Below, piece by piece: positions 32,302 through 40,876 of a stretch of DNA of 64,000 nt (position 1 is its first letter; every line of letters starts with the position of its first letter). The DNA is taken from the NCBI RefSeq assembly GCF_000737335.2, contig NZ_JMCC02000023.1:1-64000 (forward strand), given 5' to 3'. A model generated the notes under the pieces. The model saw nothing but the letters and a program-made list of their open reading frames with translations, was not told where the DNA came from and did no database searches. A program made the position numbers and the translations under genes. Source of the DNA: Enhygromyxa salina. Lineage in GTDB: Bacteria; Myxococcota_A; Polyangia; Nannocystales; Nannocystaceae.

Positions 32302-34136
32302 TGCGCCGAACCTCCGGTGCGCTTGTTGGTGCGGATGTCACTGGGTCCGAGTCGAACCTCGTAGTAGGCGCCCTTGCCGAGGCCCTCGACGACCAGCGAG
32401 CCCGACCGCCGCCAGGGCTGATCGGGGGACTCGCGCCAGCGGATGCTGTACTTTCCTGGCAATAGCTTGGTCATGGCGACGTGGCGGTAGGCGACGAGCC
32501 GCGAGCCGACCTTGATCTCGGCGCTCGAGACTCCCGTGATCACGAAGGTGACCTCGACCTTGGGCGCTCGCGGCTTGCTGGCGTTGCGGTCCTGAGCCGA
32601 CGGCTCTGGCTCTGGCTCCGGCTCCGGCTCCGGCTCGGCTTGTCCAGGTTCTGGCTCTGGCTCTGGGGCGGCTCGTCCAGGTTCGGGCTCTGGCTCCGGC
32701 TCTGGCTCTGGCTCGGCTTGTCCAAGTTCTGGCTCTGGCTCTGGCTCTGGCTCGGGGGCGGACTGTGCAGGTTCGAGCTCGAGCACCGCGAGCGACGGCT
32801 CGGGTCCTGCAGCTTCGAGTCTGGACTGGACGGGCTCGGCTTGGAGTGGAGGCCCGGCTTGAAGCTCGGGCGGTTCGACCGTGCTCACGTCAACTGACTG
32901 TGCGAACGCGGGCTCGGCCGCTTCACCCCGAATGTCGACGCTCCTGGCCGTCTCGGTCGGTCGCTCCGCTCGTTCGGGCCTGCATCCATCGACGAGCAGG
33001 CCGATCGTGACGCCGGACAGCAACAGGCCCGAGCCAGCGAATCCGGCGACGATCCGGAGCGAGCGATGCAAGGGCTCGCGCATGTCGAGCACCTCGGTTG
33101 GCGCGACATTGTCGTCGCCAAACAACGGAGAACACGCGCGCGTCGACGCGACGCCTGGCACCGGATCGACGACCGGCGCAGCTGCCACCGCCGCCAAGCT
33201 CGGCGCGGCAAACACTTCCTGGGTGTTCATCAAATCAGTCAGTCCAGATCGCCGCTCGCCGATCAGGCGCTGATACAGCTCGCGCAGCTGCTGGCCGGCG
33301 AGGTGATAGTGATCGGTCTTCTGGAGGATCAACGACCGGGCATCGGCGGCCCGCGGTCTGGCGCTTGGCTGGGTGGCGAGCATCTGGCGATGCAGCTGCG
33401 CAACCCATGCCGGAACCCCCGCGCGGGTCAGCTTGGGAACGTGCCCGCCCAACACCAGCGTCTGCAGTTGCTGGCGATCGCAGCCAGCGAGGAAGCGCGC
33501 GCCCTCGATCAGCTCGTGCAGCACGACCCCAAGGCTGTAGATGTCCGTCTCGCGTCTGGCCCGGCCGCTCATTTGCTCTGGCGACATGTAGCGCGGCGTT
33601 CCCATCGAGCGGGATGCGGTGACGTCGACTGCCGCGGCGAAGCGCGCGATCCCAAAGTCGGTCAGCTTGACCTCCCCACTCGAGGAGATCAGGATGTTGC
33701 CAGGGGTCACATCATAGTGGATCACACCAGCATCCTCGCCGGCGACCGTGCGCTCGTGCGCGTACTCGAGGGCCGCGAGGACCTCGCCCACGATGTGCAG
33801 ACAGACATCGAGCTCGAGGGGCAGCGCGATCCGCCGGATGAACTCCCGCAAATTGACCCCATCGACCCACTCCATGACCAGACAGGGGGTGCCATGGACT
33901 TCGCTGATGTCGGTGACCTTGACGATCCGACCGTGGTCGAGCTGCGCAGCGATGCGGGCCTCGTCGAAGAAGCGCTCACGATCCTTGTCGGTCTGGGCGA
34001 GAGCTGGATGCAGAACCTTGATCGCGCAGGGCATCACCATGTCCTCGCGCCCGCGTCGGATACCGCCCCAGACCTGCCCCATGCCGCCGCGTCCAAGCTT
34101 GCACAGTAGTTGGTACTTGCCTGACACATCCTTCAT
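32298..34136 (-). CDS. Membrane Ser/Thr kinase with HYD loop and EP-rich linker
   Basis: This protein of about 612 residues has a kinase domain at residues 8-270: Gly loop LGRGGMGQVW, CAIKVLHP, FDEARIAAQL, HYDVTPGNIL (His-Tyr-Asp and Thr where HRD and Lys are usual), and DFGIA and SPEQ, which are intact. A membrane helix (LRIVAGFAGSGLLLSGVTIG, near 375) is followed by a long Glu-Pro repeat (about 455-525) and a C-terminal PEGA-like beta domain (VTFVITGVSSAEIKVGSRLV). ATG 34136 puts the kinase fold right at the N-terminus; a GTG at 34187 is also in frame. It is the first gene of a coupled pair. Confidence 0.85.
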   Translation of the reverse strand: MKDVSGKYQLLCKLGRGGMGQVWGGIRRGREDMVMPCAIKVLHPALAQTDKDRERFFDEARIAAQLDHGRIVKVTDISEVHGTPCLVMEWVDGVNLREFIRRIALPLELDVCLHIVGEVLAALEYAHERTVAGEDAGVIHYDVTPGNILISSSGEVKLTDFGIARFAAAVDVTASRSMGTPRYMSPEQMSGRARRETDIYSLGVVLHELIEGARFLAGCDRQQLQTLVLGGHVPKLTRAGVPAWVAQLHRQMLATQPSARPRAADARSLILQKTDHYHLAGQQLRELYQRLIGERRSGLTDLMNTQEVFAAPSLAAVAAAPVVDPVPGVASTRACSPLFGDDNVAPTEVLDMREPLHRSLRIVAGFAGSGLLLSGVTIGLLVDGCRPERAERPTETARSVDIRGEAAEPAFAQSVDVSTVEPPELQAGPPLQAEPVQSRLEAAGPEPSLAVLELEPAQSAPEPEPEPEPELGQAEPEPEPEPEPEPGRAAPEPEPEPGQAEPEPEPEPEPEPSAQDRNASKPRAPKVEVTFVITGVSSAEIKVGSRLVAYRHVAMTKLLPGKYSIRWRESPDQPWRRSGSLVVEGLGKGAYYEVRLGPSDIRTNKRTGGSAQ

Positions 34137-34330
34137 TGCGTCACGCCCGTCACGCCCCGCCCCGCGAGCGCCAAATACACGGATCACCGATCATTCTCAC
34201 GACGAAGGATGACCCAACGGGGCTCCATGGCGGCACGAAACAACTGCGATCCAGAACAGGGGTATTGCGTTCGCCAGGGGAGTCGGGGCAACATCGCGGC
34301 GTGGCTGTTGAACTAGGTCGTGCTCACAAA

Positions 34331-34615
34331 CTGTTATCAGCTCGGGCGAGGGCTTCTCGCCCGCTTGCGGACGCCTTGGTAGACAGGTTCACCGTGGGCA
34401 GCGGGCTGTTATCAGCTCGGGCGAGGGCTTCTCGCCCGCTTGCGGACGCCTTCGTAGACAGGTTCACCGTGGGCAGCGGGCTGTTTTCAGCTCGGGCGAG
34501 GGCTTCTCGCCCGCTTGCGGACGCCTTGGTAGACAGGTTCACCGTGGGCAGCGGGCTGTTTTCAGCTCGGGCGAGGGCTTCTCGCCCGCTTGCGGACGCC
34601 TTCGTGGGCAGCGGG
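34331..34615 (+). repeat. Tandem array of four 75-bp hairpin repeats
   Basis: Units begin at 34331, 34406, 34481 and 34556, each starting CTGTTATCAG or CTGTTTTCAG. The first three are exactly 75 bp; the fourth is 60 bp because 15 bp between two CGT triplets are missing. Each holds the hairpin CGGGCGAG-GGCTT-CTCGCCCG. All four are open in the frame of the downstream VWA lipoprotein (SARARASRPLADAL... per unit) and also on the opposite strand. Confidence 0.95.
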
Positions 34616-35662
34616 CTGTTGGCGCTGAGCTGGGTCCTGCTGTCGACCGCGTGCGGCGGCGCTGGTGACGACGGCTCCTCGGCGTTCACCGCCGACAGCG
34701 GGGTCTCGACGCTCGCTACCACCAACGACGAGACCAGCAGTTCTGGAACCACCAGCGGCGAGAACTCTGGCGACGGCGACGGCGACCCGGGCGACGGCGA
34801 CGGCGACGGCGACGGTGACCCAGGTCAAGACGATGGGCCGCTGTTCGACATCAGCCCGCAAGAGGCCGGTGACGACGGCATCCCCATGGACGATCAGTGC
34901 GCCAAGGTCGACATCCTATACATCATCGACAACTCGCCGAGCATGTACGAGGAGCAGCAGACCCTGATCGCCAACTTTGGCAACTTCGTGGCAGACATGC
35001 AGACCGCGCTCGATGGCGTCAACAGCTATCACGTGGGTGTGATCACCTCGGACGACTATCAAGACGGCGGCTGGATCGACGACGGCGCCAACACGGTCAA
35101 CGCCCAGGTGCCCGAATGTCAGCACCTTGGCGGGCTCGTCGTGCAAGCTCACTCGGGTCTGTGCACGCCGTTCGCGGGTGGCGACAATTTCATCACGCAG
35201 GCGGACAACCTCGCGCCCAAATTCGAGTGTATCGCCAACGTCGGCGAGGACGGGGACAGCGACGAGTACATGGGCGACGCGCTGATCGCCCTGCTGGCCG
35301 AGGGCCAGCTCAACACCGGCTGCAACGCCAACTTCTTGCGCCCCGATGCGATGCTGATCATCGTGATGTTGACCGATGAGAACGACTCCTCGTCAACCAA
35401 CGAGAACCAGTGGTTCCAGGCCGTCGTCGACGCCAAGGGCACCGAAGAGAACGTCGTGGTGCTCTCGCTGATCTGGGATCAGAGCTTCAATAATTGCGAC
35501 AACGCGTTCAGCGAGACCGACGGCTACCAGATCGAGGCGTTCACGGAGATGTTCACCAACAACGCGGTCGGCAACATCTGCGACGACTCCTATGCAGGCT
35601 TCTTCGCCAGCGCGATCCCTACGATCGAGAGCGCCTGCGACAACTTCGAGCCAATCGAGTAA
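34604..35662 (+). CDS. VWA-domain lipoprotein whose start lies in the repeat array
   Basis: This protein of about 352 residues begins with signal peptide VGSGLLALSWVLLSTACGG, with the GTG supplied by the last truncated 75-bp repeat. A Ser/Thr- and (GD)n-rich linker follows (up to about residue 75), then a von Willebrand A domain with MIDAS DNSPS in ILYIIDNSPSMYEEQ, a Cys pair (PECQHL, GLCTPF) and VVVLSLIWDQ. The same frame is open through all four repeats back to 34136, so longer N-termini are possible, but only this start gives a normal signal peptide. It likely acts as a surface adhesion or assembly protein. Confidence 0.82.
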   Translation: MGSGLLALSWVLLSTACGGAGDDGSSAFTADSGVSTLATTNDETSSSGTTSGENSGDGDGDPGDGDGDGDGDPGQDDGPLFDISPQEAGDDGIPMDDQCAKVDILYIIDNSPSMYEEQQTLIANFGNFVADMQTALDGVNSYHVGVITSDDYQDGGWIDDGANTVNAQVPECQHLGGLVVQAHSGLCTPFAGGDNFITQADNLAPKFECIANVGEDGDSDEYMGDALIALLAEGQLNTGCNANFLRPDAMLIIVMLTDENDSSSTNENQWFQAVVDAKGTEENVVVLSLIWDQSFNNCDNAFSETDGYQIEAFTEMFTNNAVGNICDDSYAGFFASAIPTIESACDNFEPIE

Positions 35663-35705
35663 CCAACCGAGTCGCCAACCGAGCAGGGGCCGGGCCAGGC
35701 TGCGC

Positions 35706-37460
35706 TCAATCGCGCGAGATCAGGCCCTTGTTGCGCAGCAGCGTGGCGTTGAGCAACAGGGCGATCGTCCATGCGACGACGCTGAGCCACGGGATCCCTG
35801 CGAACGCGATCGGCAGCGTGTCCACGCCGACCACGACCGCCCCGCAGACAATCAGGGCGATCGACAACGCCGCCCGAATCCCACGACCCACGCGCAGATC
35901 CGCGGCCTTGTGCTGCAGCTCGAGCACCTCGTCGTTGAGCCCAAACTTGATCTTGCCGGCCTGCAGGTCATCAAGCAGCATCGGCAGGCTGTTGGGGATG
36001 CTGCGGGCCATGCCCGAGAAGGCCACCAGATCGCGGATCGCCTGGCTCTTGAGCCGCTCGGGGCTGTAGCGCTCCGTGACCATCTGCGTGATGAACGGGC
36101 GCGCGAGCTCGATCGGATCGACGTCGGGGGCGATCGCCTTGGCCAACCCTTCTGTCGTGATGATCGCCTTGAACATCATCGTGAAGTCGGTTGGCATGCG
36201 CACTGCGTGGCGGGCCGCGCCGCCGACCAGCTGCTGAAACAGCTGGCCAATCTCGATCTGCGCGAGCGGGACGCCGATCAAATATTGCTCCGCGATCGCA
36301 ATGCAGTCAGCCTCGAACGCGGCATAGTCAACGGGCACGGTCGTGATCGCCAGCGAGTAGAAGGTTCGCGCGAGCAGCTCGAGGTCTTCGTTGATCACCG
36401 CATGAATGATGTCAACGACCTTCTCTTTGCGGCTTGGGGCCAGGCGCCCGACCATTCCGCAGTCCAACAGCGCGAGCCGGCCATCTTCCATGAGCAGGAC
36501 ATTGCCGGGGTGCAGATCACCGTGGAAGAAGCCGTCGACGAACAGCATCTTGTAGGCGACGTTGAAGTAGCGGCGCGCGATCTCTTCGGGGGCCCGGCCT
36601 TCGGCGATCACGGCCTCGAACTTCTTGCCGTCGAGGAACTCCATGGTCAGCACTTGCTCGGTGCTGAGCTCGCGGAAGGTGGCGGGGATCCGCACGTCTT
36701 CGCTGTCCGGGAAGTTTCGCCGGAACCGCTCCATGTTGTTGGACTCGACGTTGTAGTCGAGCTCCTGCGAGAGCGACTTGGCGAAGCCGCGCACCATCCC
36801 GCGCAGATCCATGATGTGGGCCTCGGGGAACGCGTCCTCGAGGTAGCCGGCGGTCGTGTGCAGGATGTTGACGTCGCTCTCTATCTTCGCGCGAATGTCC
36901 GGGCGCTGGATCTTGAGCACGACCCGGGTCCCGTCTTGCAGCACCGCCTCGTGGACCTGGCCAATGCTGGCCGAGGCCAGCGGCTGCTCCTCGAAGCTCA
37001 GGAAGTTGTCGCGCCACTCCTTGCCAAGGTTGCGCTGCAGCTGCGCGTCGATCTCCTCGAAGGGGACCCGCTCGACGTCGTCTTGCAGGGTCTCGAGCTC
37101 GGCGATGATCGGCGCCGGGAGCAGGTCGGGGCGGGTCGAGAGGATCTGGCCAAACTTGACCCACGTCGGCCCCAAGCTGGTGAGCGCCTTGACGAGGCGC
37201 TTGCCGGTGTCGGGGCTGGTCAGCGCCGCGCTGCCGAGGTCCTCGCCCTCGTGCTCGATGCCCAGCTCGCGCCGCAGCCGAAGTTGCGCCACGACCCAGC
37301 CAAACCCATGGGTCATGAACACCTGGGCGATCTCGCGGAACCGGACCACGTCCTTGGCCGTGGTCACGAGCGCGCGCGAGGAGTGAACGATGGTGCGAAG
37401 GACCGACACGAAGGTCGGGATGATAGCCGGTTCGTGGGTGTGGGGGTACGCTGCGGCCAT
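35706..37460 (-). CDS. ubiB: ABC1/UbiB-family atypical kinase
   Basis: This 584-residue protein carries the UbiB/ADCK set: KFGQILSTRPDLLP (KxGQ), the Ala-rich loop PLASASIGQVHEA, VVLKIQRP, HGDLHPGN and LLDCGMVGRL (DCG for DFG). Two C-terminal membrane helices (ALSIALIVCGAVVVGVDTLP and WLSVVAWTIALLLNATLL) match the bacterial form. UbiB proteins support quinone synthesis or transport by an unclear ATPase activity. Its ATG overlaps that of the divergent neighbour in CATG at 37458-37461. A slightly later start is possible because the first residues are not conserved. Confidence 0.9.
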   Translation of the reverse strand: MAAAYPHTHEPAIIPTFVSVLRTIVHSSRALVTTAKDVVRFREIAQVFMTHGFGWVVAQLRLRRELGIEHEGEDLGSAALTSPDTGKRLVKALTSLGPTWVKFGQILSTRPDLLPAPIIAELETLQDDVERVPFEEIDAQLQRNLGKEWRDNFLSFEEQPLASASIGQVHEAVLQDGTRVVLKIQRPDIRAKIESDVNILHTTAGYLEDAFPEAHIMDLRGMVRGFAKSLSQELDYNVESNNMERFRRNFPDSEDVRIPATFRELSTEQVLTMEFLDGKKFEAVIAEGRAPEEIARRYFNVAYKMLFVDGFFHGDLHPGNVLLMEDGRLALLDCGMVGRLAPSRKEKVVDIIHAVINEDLELLARTFYSLAITTVPVDYAAFEADCIAIAEQYLIGVPLAQIEIGQLFQQLVGGAARHAVRMPTDFTMMFKAIITTEGLAKAIAPDVDPIELARPFITQMVTERYSPERLKSQAIRDLVAFSGMARSIPNSLPMLLDDLQAGKIKFGLNDEVLELQHKAADLRVGRGIRAALSIALIVCGAVVVGVDTLPIAFAGIPWLSVVAWTIALLLNATLLRNKGLISRD

Positions 37461-37758
37461 GCGCTTCTCGACCTGGTACCCGGCGGCGCAGATCGCCGAG
37501 CAGGCGCCCTCCGCCCCTGGGGTGTTTCAAGTTCGGGTGCGCGGCCTGATCGACTACCCGACCGGTCGCAGCGCCATGATCCACTACGCGGCGGCCGCTG
37601 ACCTGCGCGCGGCCGCGAGTGAGTGGGCCGCGGCGCTTGGGCCAGCTGACGCGCTGTATCGGCACCTCGACGAGCTTGGCAGCCAGACCCCGCAGCAAGT
37701 ACTCGACAAGCTGGTGAAGCGGTTTGGCGATCGCTTTGGCGCTGCGCCTCACCAGTGA
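37459..37758 (+). CDS. Small hypothetical protein divergent from ubiB
   Basis: This 99-residue protein begins MRFSTWYPAAQIAEQAPSAP and contains GVFQVRVRGLIDYPTGRSAM followed by HYAAAADLRAAASEW. The pattern faintly resembles the first strands of a GIY-YIG domain, but the catalytic residues are not evident, so no function is assigned. Its start codon overlaps that of the divergent ubiB by two bases, so its promoter must lie inside ubiB. It ends 80 bp before copA. Confidence 0.6.
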   Translation: MRFSTWYPAAQIAEQAPSAPGVFQVRVRGLIDYPTGRSAMIHYAAAADLRAAASEWAAALGPADALYRHLDELGSQTPQQVLDKLVKRFGDRFGAAPHQ

Positions 37759-37837
37759 ACCATCGTCGCCAGCGGCGTAATACCGGCGCCGTCGTGGCGT
37801 CTGCAGGGCAAAGGCGCGCAACCGTGCGCGGTCAGAC

Positions 37838-40147
37838 ATGCAAGCAAACCACTCCACTCAGATCAGCATCGGCGGGATGAGCTGCGCCTCGTGCGTGAGC
37901 CACGTCGAGCGAGCGTTGGCCACGGTCGCTGGCGTCGACGCCGTCAGCGTGAACCTCGCGACCGAGCGCGCCACGATCCGCCACCAGGAGGGTGTGGACT
38001 TCGCGGCGCTGGCCGGAGCCGTGCGCACCGCTGGCTACGAGGCCCGACCCGTGACCGCCGGGACCGACGAGGACCTGGCCGACACCAAGGCCAGTGAGCA
38101 TCGCGGGCTTCGCCGCTCGCTGGTGGTGGCGGCGCTGCTGAGCACGCCGCTGTTCGTGGTCGAGATGCTGGGTCACGCGATCCCGTCGTTTCACCACTGG
38201 TTGAGCCTCAACGTGGGCCGCGAGCTGCTCAATTGGATCGCCATGATCATCGCGACCGCGGTGATGCTGGGACCGGGTCTGAGGTTTCATCGCAAAGGGT
38301 TCCCCGCGCTGCTTCGCGGCCACCCCGACATGAATTCTCTGATCGCGATCGGGACCTCGGCGGCCTATGGCTACTCCGTGGTCGCCGTCGTCGCGCCCGC
38401 GCTGTTGCCCGCCGCGGCGGTCCATGTCTATTTCGAGGCGGCGGCGGTCATCATCACCTTGGTCCTGCTCGGCAAGCACCTCGAGGCGCTGAGCAAGGGT
38501 CGGAGCTCGGCCGCGATCGAACAGCTGATCGCGCTCGCCCCTCGAACCGCGCGGGTCATGCGTGACGGCGAGACAATCGAAATCCCTAGTTCTGAGGTCC
38601 TCGTTGGCGATCACGTGATCGTGCGGCCGGGCGAGACGGTCCCCGTTGACGGTGATGTCATCGATGGCGACTCGCACGTCGACGAGTCGATGATCAGCGG
38701 CGAGCCAAACCCCGTGCACAAGCGACCCAACGACCCAGTCGTTGGGGGTACGATCAACGGCCTGGGTAGCCTCGACGTCCGGGCCACGCGAACCGGCGAC
38801 GCCACGGTGCTGGCCCAGATCATCGCCATGGTCGAGACGGCGCAGGGCGCCAAGCTGCCGATTCAGCGGGTCGTGGACCGCGTCACCGGCTACTTCGTGC
38901 CGATCGTGATGGGCCTGGCGCTGCTGACATTCTTGGGTTGGTGGGTGTTCGGCGCCGCGCTTGGCCTTCAGCTGGGGTTGGTCAACGCCGTGGCGGTGCT
39001 GATCATCGCGTGCCCGTGCGCGATGGGGCTGGCGACGCCCATGTCGACGGTGGTGGGGACCGGGCGCGCCGCCCAGCTTGGCGTGCTGTTTCGCCGCGGC
39101 GACGCCTTGCAGACCCTGCAGCGGACCCAGGTGATCGCGTTTGACAAGACCGGGACGCTGACCCAGGGCCGGCCGGCGCTGACCGACATCGAGCGCTTCG
39201 ACGCCGGGAGCGAGCTCGGCGAGGCCCGATTGCTGGCCTACGTGGCGGCGCTCGAGGTCAAGTCCGAGCACCCGGTTGCGCGGGCGATCGTCGCCGCGGC
39301 CGTCGAGCGAGGGCTGCCGATGCTGGCGGCGACCCAGTTTGAAGCGGTGCCGGGTATGGGCGTGCGCGGGCGCGTCGAGGGCCAGCTCGTCGAGATCGGC
39401 GCGGATCGCTTCATGCGTGATCGCGGCTACCCGCTGGGGGCGGCGCAGGCCGCCCTCGATCGCGCCAGCGACCGCGCCAACACCCCCGTGTGTGTGGCGA
39501 TCGACGGCCGCGTCGTCGCCGTGCTCGGGGTCGCCGATCCGATCCGCCCGGGCGCCCGCGCGGCCCTCGACGCGCTGCGGCGGCACGGGCTCGAGCTCGC
39601 GTTGATCACCGGCGACAATCGCCGCACCGCGGCAGCCGTCGGCGCGGCCCTTGGTGTCGATCGCGTCATCGCCGAGGTCTTGCCCGGCGGCAAGGTCGAC
39701 GCACTTCGAGCGCTGCGGGCCGATGATCGGGGCGAACGGGGCGAACGGGGTGATCGGGATGACCGGAAGGTCGCGTTCGTGGGTGATGGCATCAACGACG
39801 CGCCGGCCCTGGCCGAGGCCGACGTTGGCATCGCGATGGGCACGGGGACCCGCGTGGCGATCGAGAGCGCGGACCTGGTCCTGATGACGGCGGACCTCGC
39901 GGGGGTCGTCACCGCGGTCGAGCTGTCGCGCAGGACCATGACCAACATCCGCCAGAACTTGTTCTGGGCGTTCGCCTACAACGCGAGCTTGATCCCGATG
40001 GCAGCCGGCGTCTTGTATCCCCGGTTTGGTCTGCTGGTCTCGCCCGCCGTCGCCGCCGCCGCGATGGCGATCTCGAGCGTGTTCGTGATCGTCAATGCCC
40101 TGCGCCTGCGTGGGTTCTCGCCCAGCATGCGCGAGGGTAGGGCATGA
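37838..40147 (+). CDS. copA: Copper-exporting P1B-type ATPase
   Basis: This 769-residue ATPase has an N-terminal HMA domain (GMSCASC at about residue 14), eight predicted membrane helices, the metal-site CPC in ACPCAMGLATP near 388, the phosphorylation site DKTGTLTQG near 432, the SEHPVA motif of P1B pumps and the hinge GDGINDAPAL near 650. The CPC site and HMA fit Cu(I) export from the cytosol. A small Arg/Asp/Gly insert (DDRGERGERGDRDDR) before the hinge looks like slippage. It is followed after 34 bp by a CorE-like sigma gene, which likely controls it. Confidence 0.95.
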   Translation: MQANHSTQISIGGMSCASCVSHVERALATVAGVDAVSVNLATERATIRHQEGVDFAALAGAVRTAGYEARPVTAGTDEDLADTKASEHRGLRRSLVVAALLSTPLFVVEMLGHAIPSFHHWLSLNVGRELLNWIAMIIATAVMLGPGLRFHRKGFPALLRGHPDMNSLIAIGTSAAYGYSVVAVVAPALLPAAAVHVYFEAAAVIITLVLLGKHLEALSKGRSSAAIEQLIALAPRTARVMRDGETIEIPSSEVLVGDHVIVRPGETVPVDGDVIDGDSHVDESMISGEPNPVHKRPNDPVVGGTINGLGSLDVRATRTGDATVLAQIIAMVETAQGAKLPIQRVVDRVTGYFVPIVMGLALLTFLGWWVFGAALGLQLGLVNAVAVLIIACPCAMGLATPMSTVVGTGRAAQLGVLFRRGDALQTLQRTQVIAFDKTGTLTQGRPALTDIERFDAGSELGEARLLAYVAALEVKSEHPVARAIVAAAVERGLPMLAATQFEAVPGMGVRGRVEGQLVEIGADRFMRDRGYPLGAAQAALDRASDRANTPVCVAIDGRVVAVLGVADPIRPGARAALDALRRHGLELALITGDNRRTAAAVGAALGVDRVIAEVLPGGKVDALRALRADDRGERGERGDRDDRKVAFVGDGINDAPALAEADVGIAMGTGTRVAIESADLVLMTADLAGVVTAVELSRRTMTNIRQNLFWAFAYNASLIPMAAGVLYPRFGLLVSPAVAAAAMAISSVFVIVNALRLRGFSPSMREGRA

Positions 40148-40181
40148 GGCGTTTTGTCCTGCCGCCGACGGAGCTACTGTA

Positions 40182-40781
40182 ATGCCACGCGCAGGCCCGC
40201 GTCTGCGCTGGATGGACCCGACGATGACCGCCGCGACCCGTGACTCCAGCAGCGCGCTCGCCCAGCTCCTCGCCCAGCGTGAGGCGCTGCTCGCGTTCGC
40301 GGTCCGCCGCGTGGGCGACCCCGCGCTCGCCGAAGACATCTTGCAGGACACCTTCGCCAAGAGCGTCCAGCAGCTCGCCGAGATCCGGCGTCCAGAGGCC
40401 GCGCGGGCGTGGTTTTACCGGGTGCTCCGCAACGCCTGCGCAGACAGCCATCGCAGCCGCGCGCGGCTGCAGCGAACGGTCGACGCCGTCACGGTCGAGG
40501 CCTCGCTCCACGAACACCCGCCCGAGCTCGACGCGCTCGATCGCGGCTGTCGGTGCGTGGCTCAGGTCGCCGCCGAGCTCAGGCCTGCGTACGCCGAAGC
40601 CCTCTCGCGGATCGACGTCGACGGCCTGGCGGTCAAGGACTTCGCGGCCGAGCGTGGGCTGTCGGCCTCCAACGCGGGCGTGCGGATCCATCGTGCTCGT
40701 CGGGCCCTCGCCAAAGATCTCGTTGAACACTGCGGCGCCTGTGCCTCGCTCGGTTGTGCCGACTGCACCTGTTCGAGCTGA
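40182..40781 (+). CDS. corE: CorE-like metal-responsive ECF sigma factor with Cys-rich tail
   Basis: This protein of about 199 residues has sigma region 2 (LAEDILQDTFAKSVQQLAEI, ARAWFYRVLRNACADSHRSR), a linker with a CxC (RGCRC), region 4 (VKDFAAERGLSASNAGVRIH) and a short C-terminal tail with five cysteines (HCGACASLGCADCTC). This is the layout of Myxococcus CorE-type (ECF44) factors, where the tail senses copper without an anti-sigma factor. Directly downstream of copA, it probably forms a self-contained copper circuit. ATG 40182 has GGAG at good distance; ATG 40212 or 40224 are alternatives. Confidence 0.9.
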   Translation: MPRAGPRLRWMDPTMTAATRDSSSALAQLLAQREALLAFAVRRVGDPALAEDILQDTFAKSVQQLAEIRRPEAARAWFYRVLRNACADSHRSRARLQRTVDAVTVEASLHEHPPELDALDRGCRCVAQVAAELRPAYAEALSRIDVDGLAVKDFAAERGLSASNAGVRIHRARRALAKDLVEHCGACASLGCADCTCSS

Positions 40782-40876
40782 GCCGAGCTGAGCGGTGGGG
40801 GGGGGGCGCGGGTGGTATCCGTCGCCGGCTGGGTTGGAATATGCTCGCAGCGCCCGGCCGTCCGGGTGAGCCCGCC

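Noticed and set aside
37832..40360. 842-residue minus-strand frame across copA
   Set aside because: Composition is Arg/His/Asp-rich noise and it covers a clear CopA ATPase.
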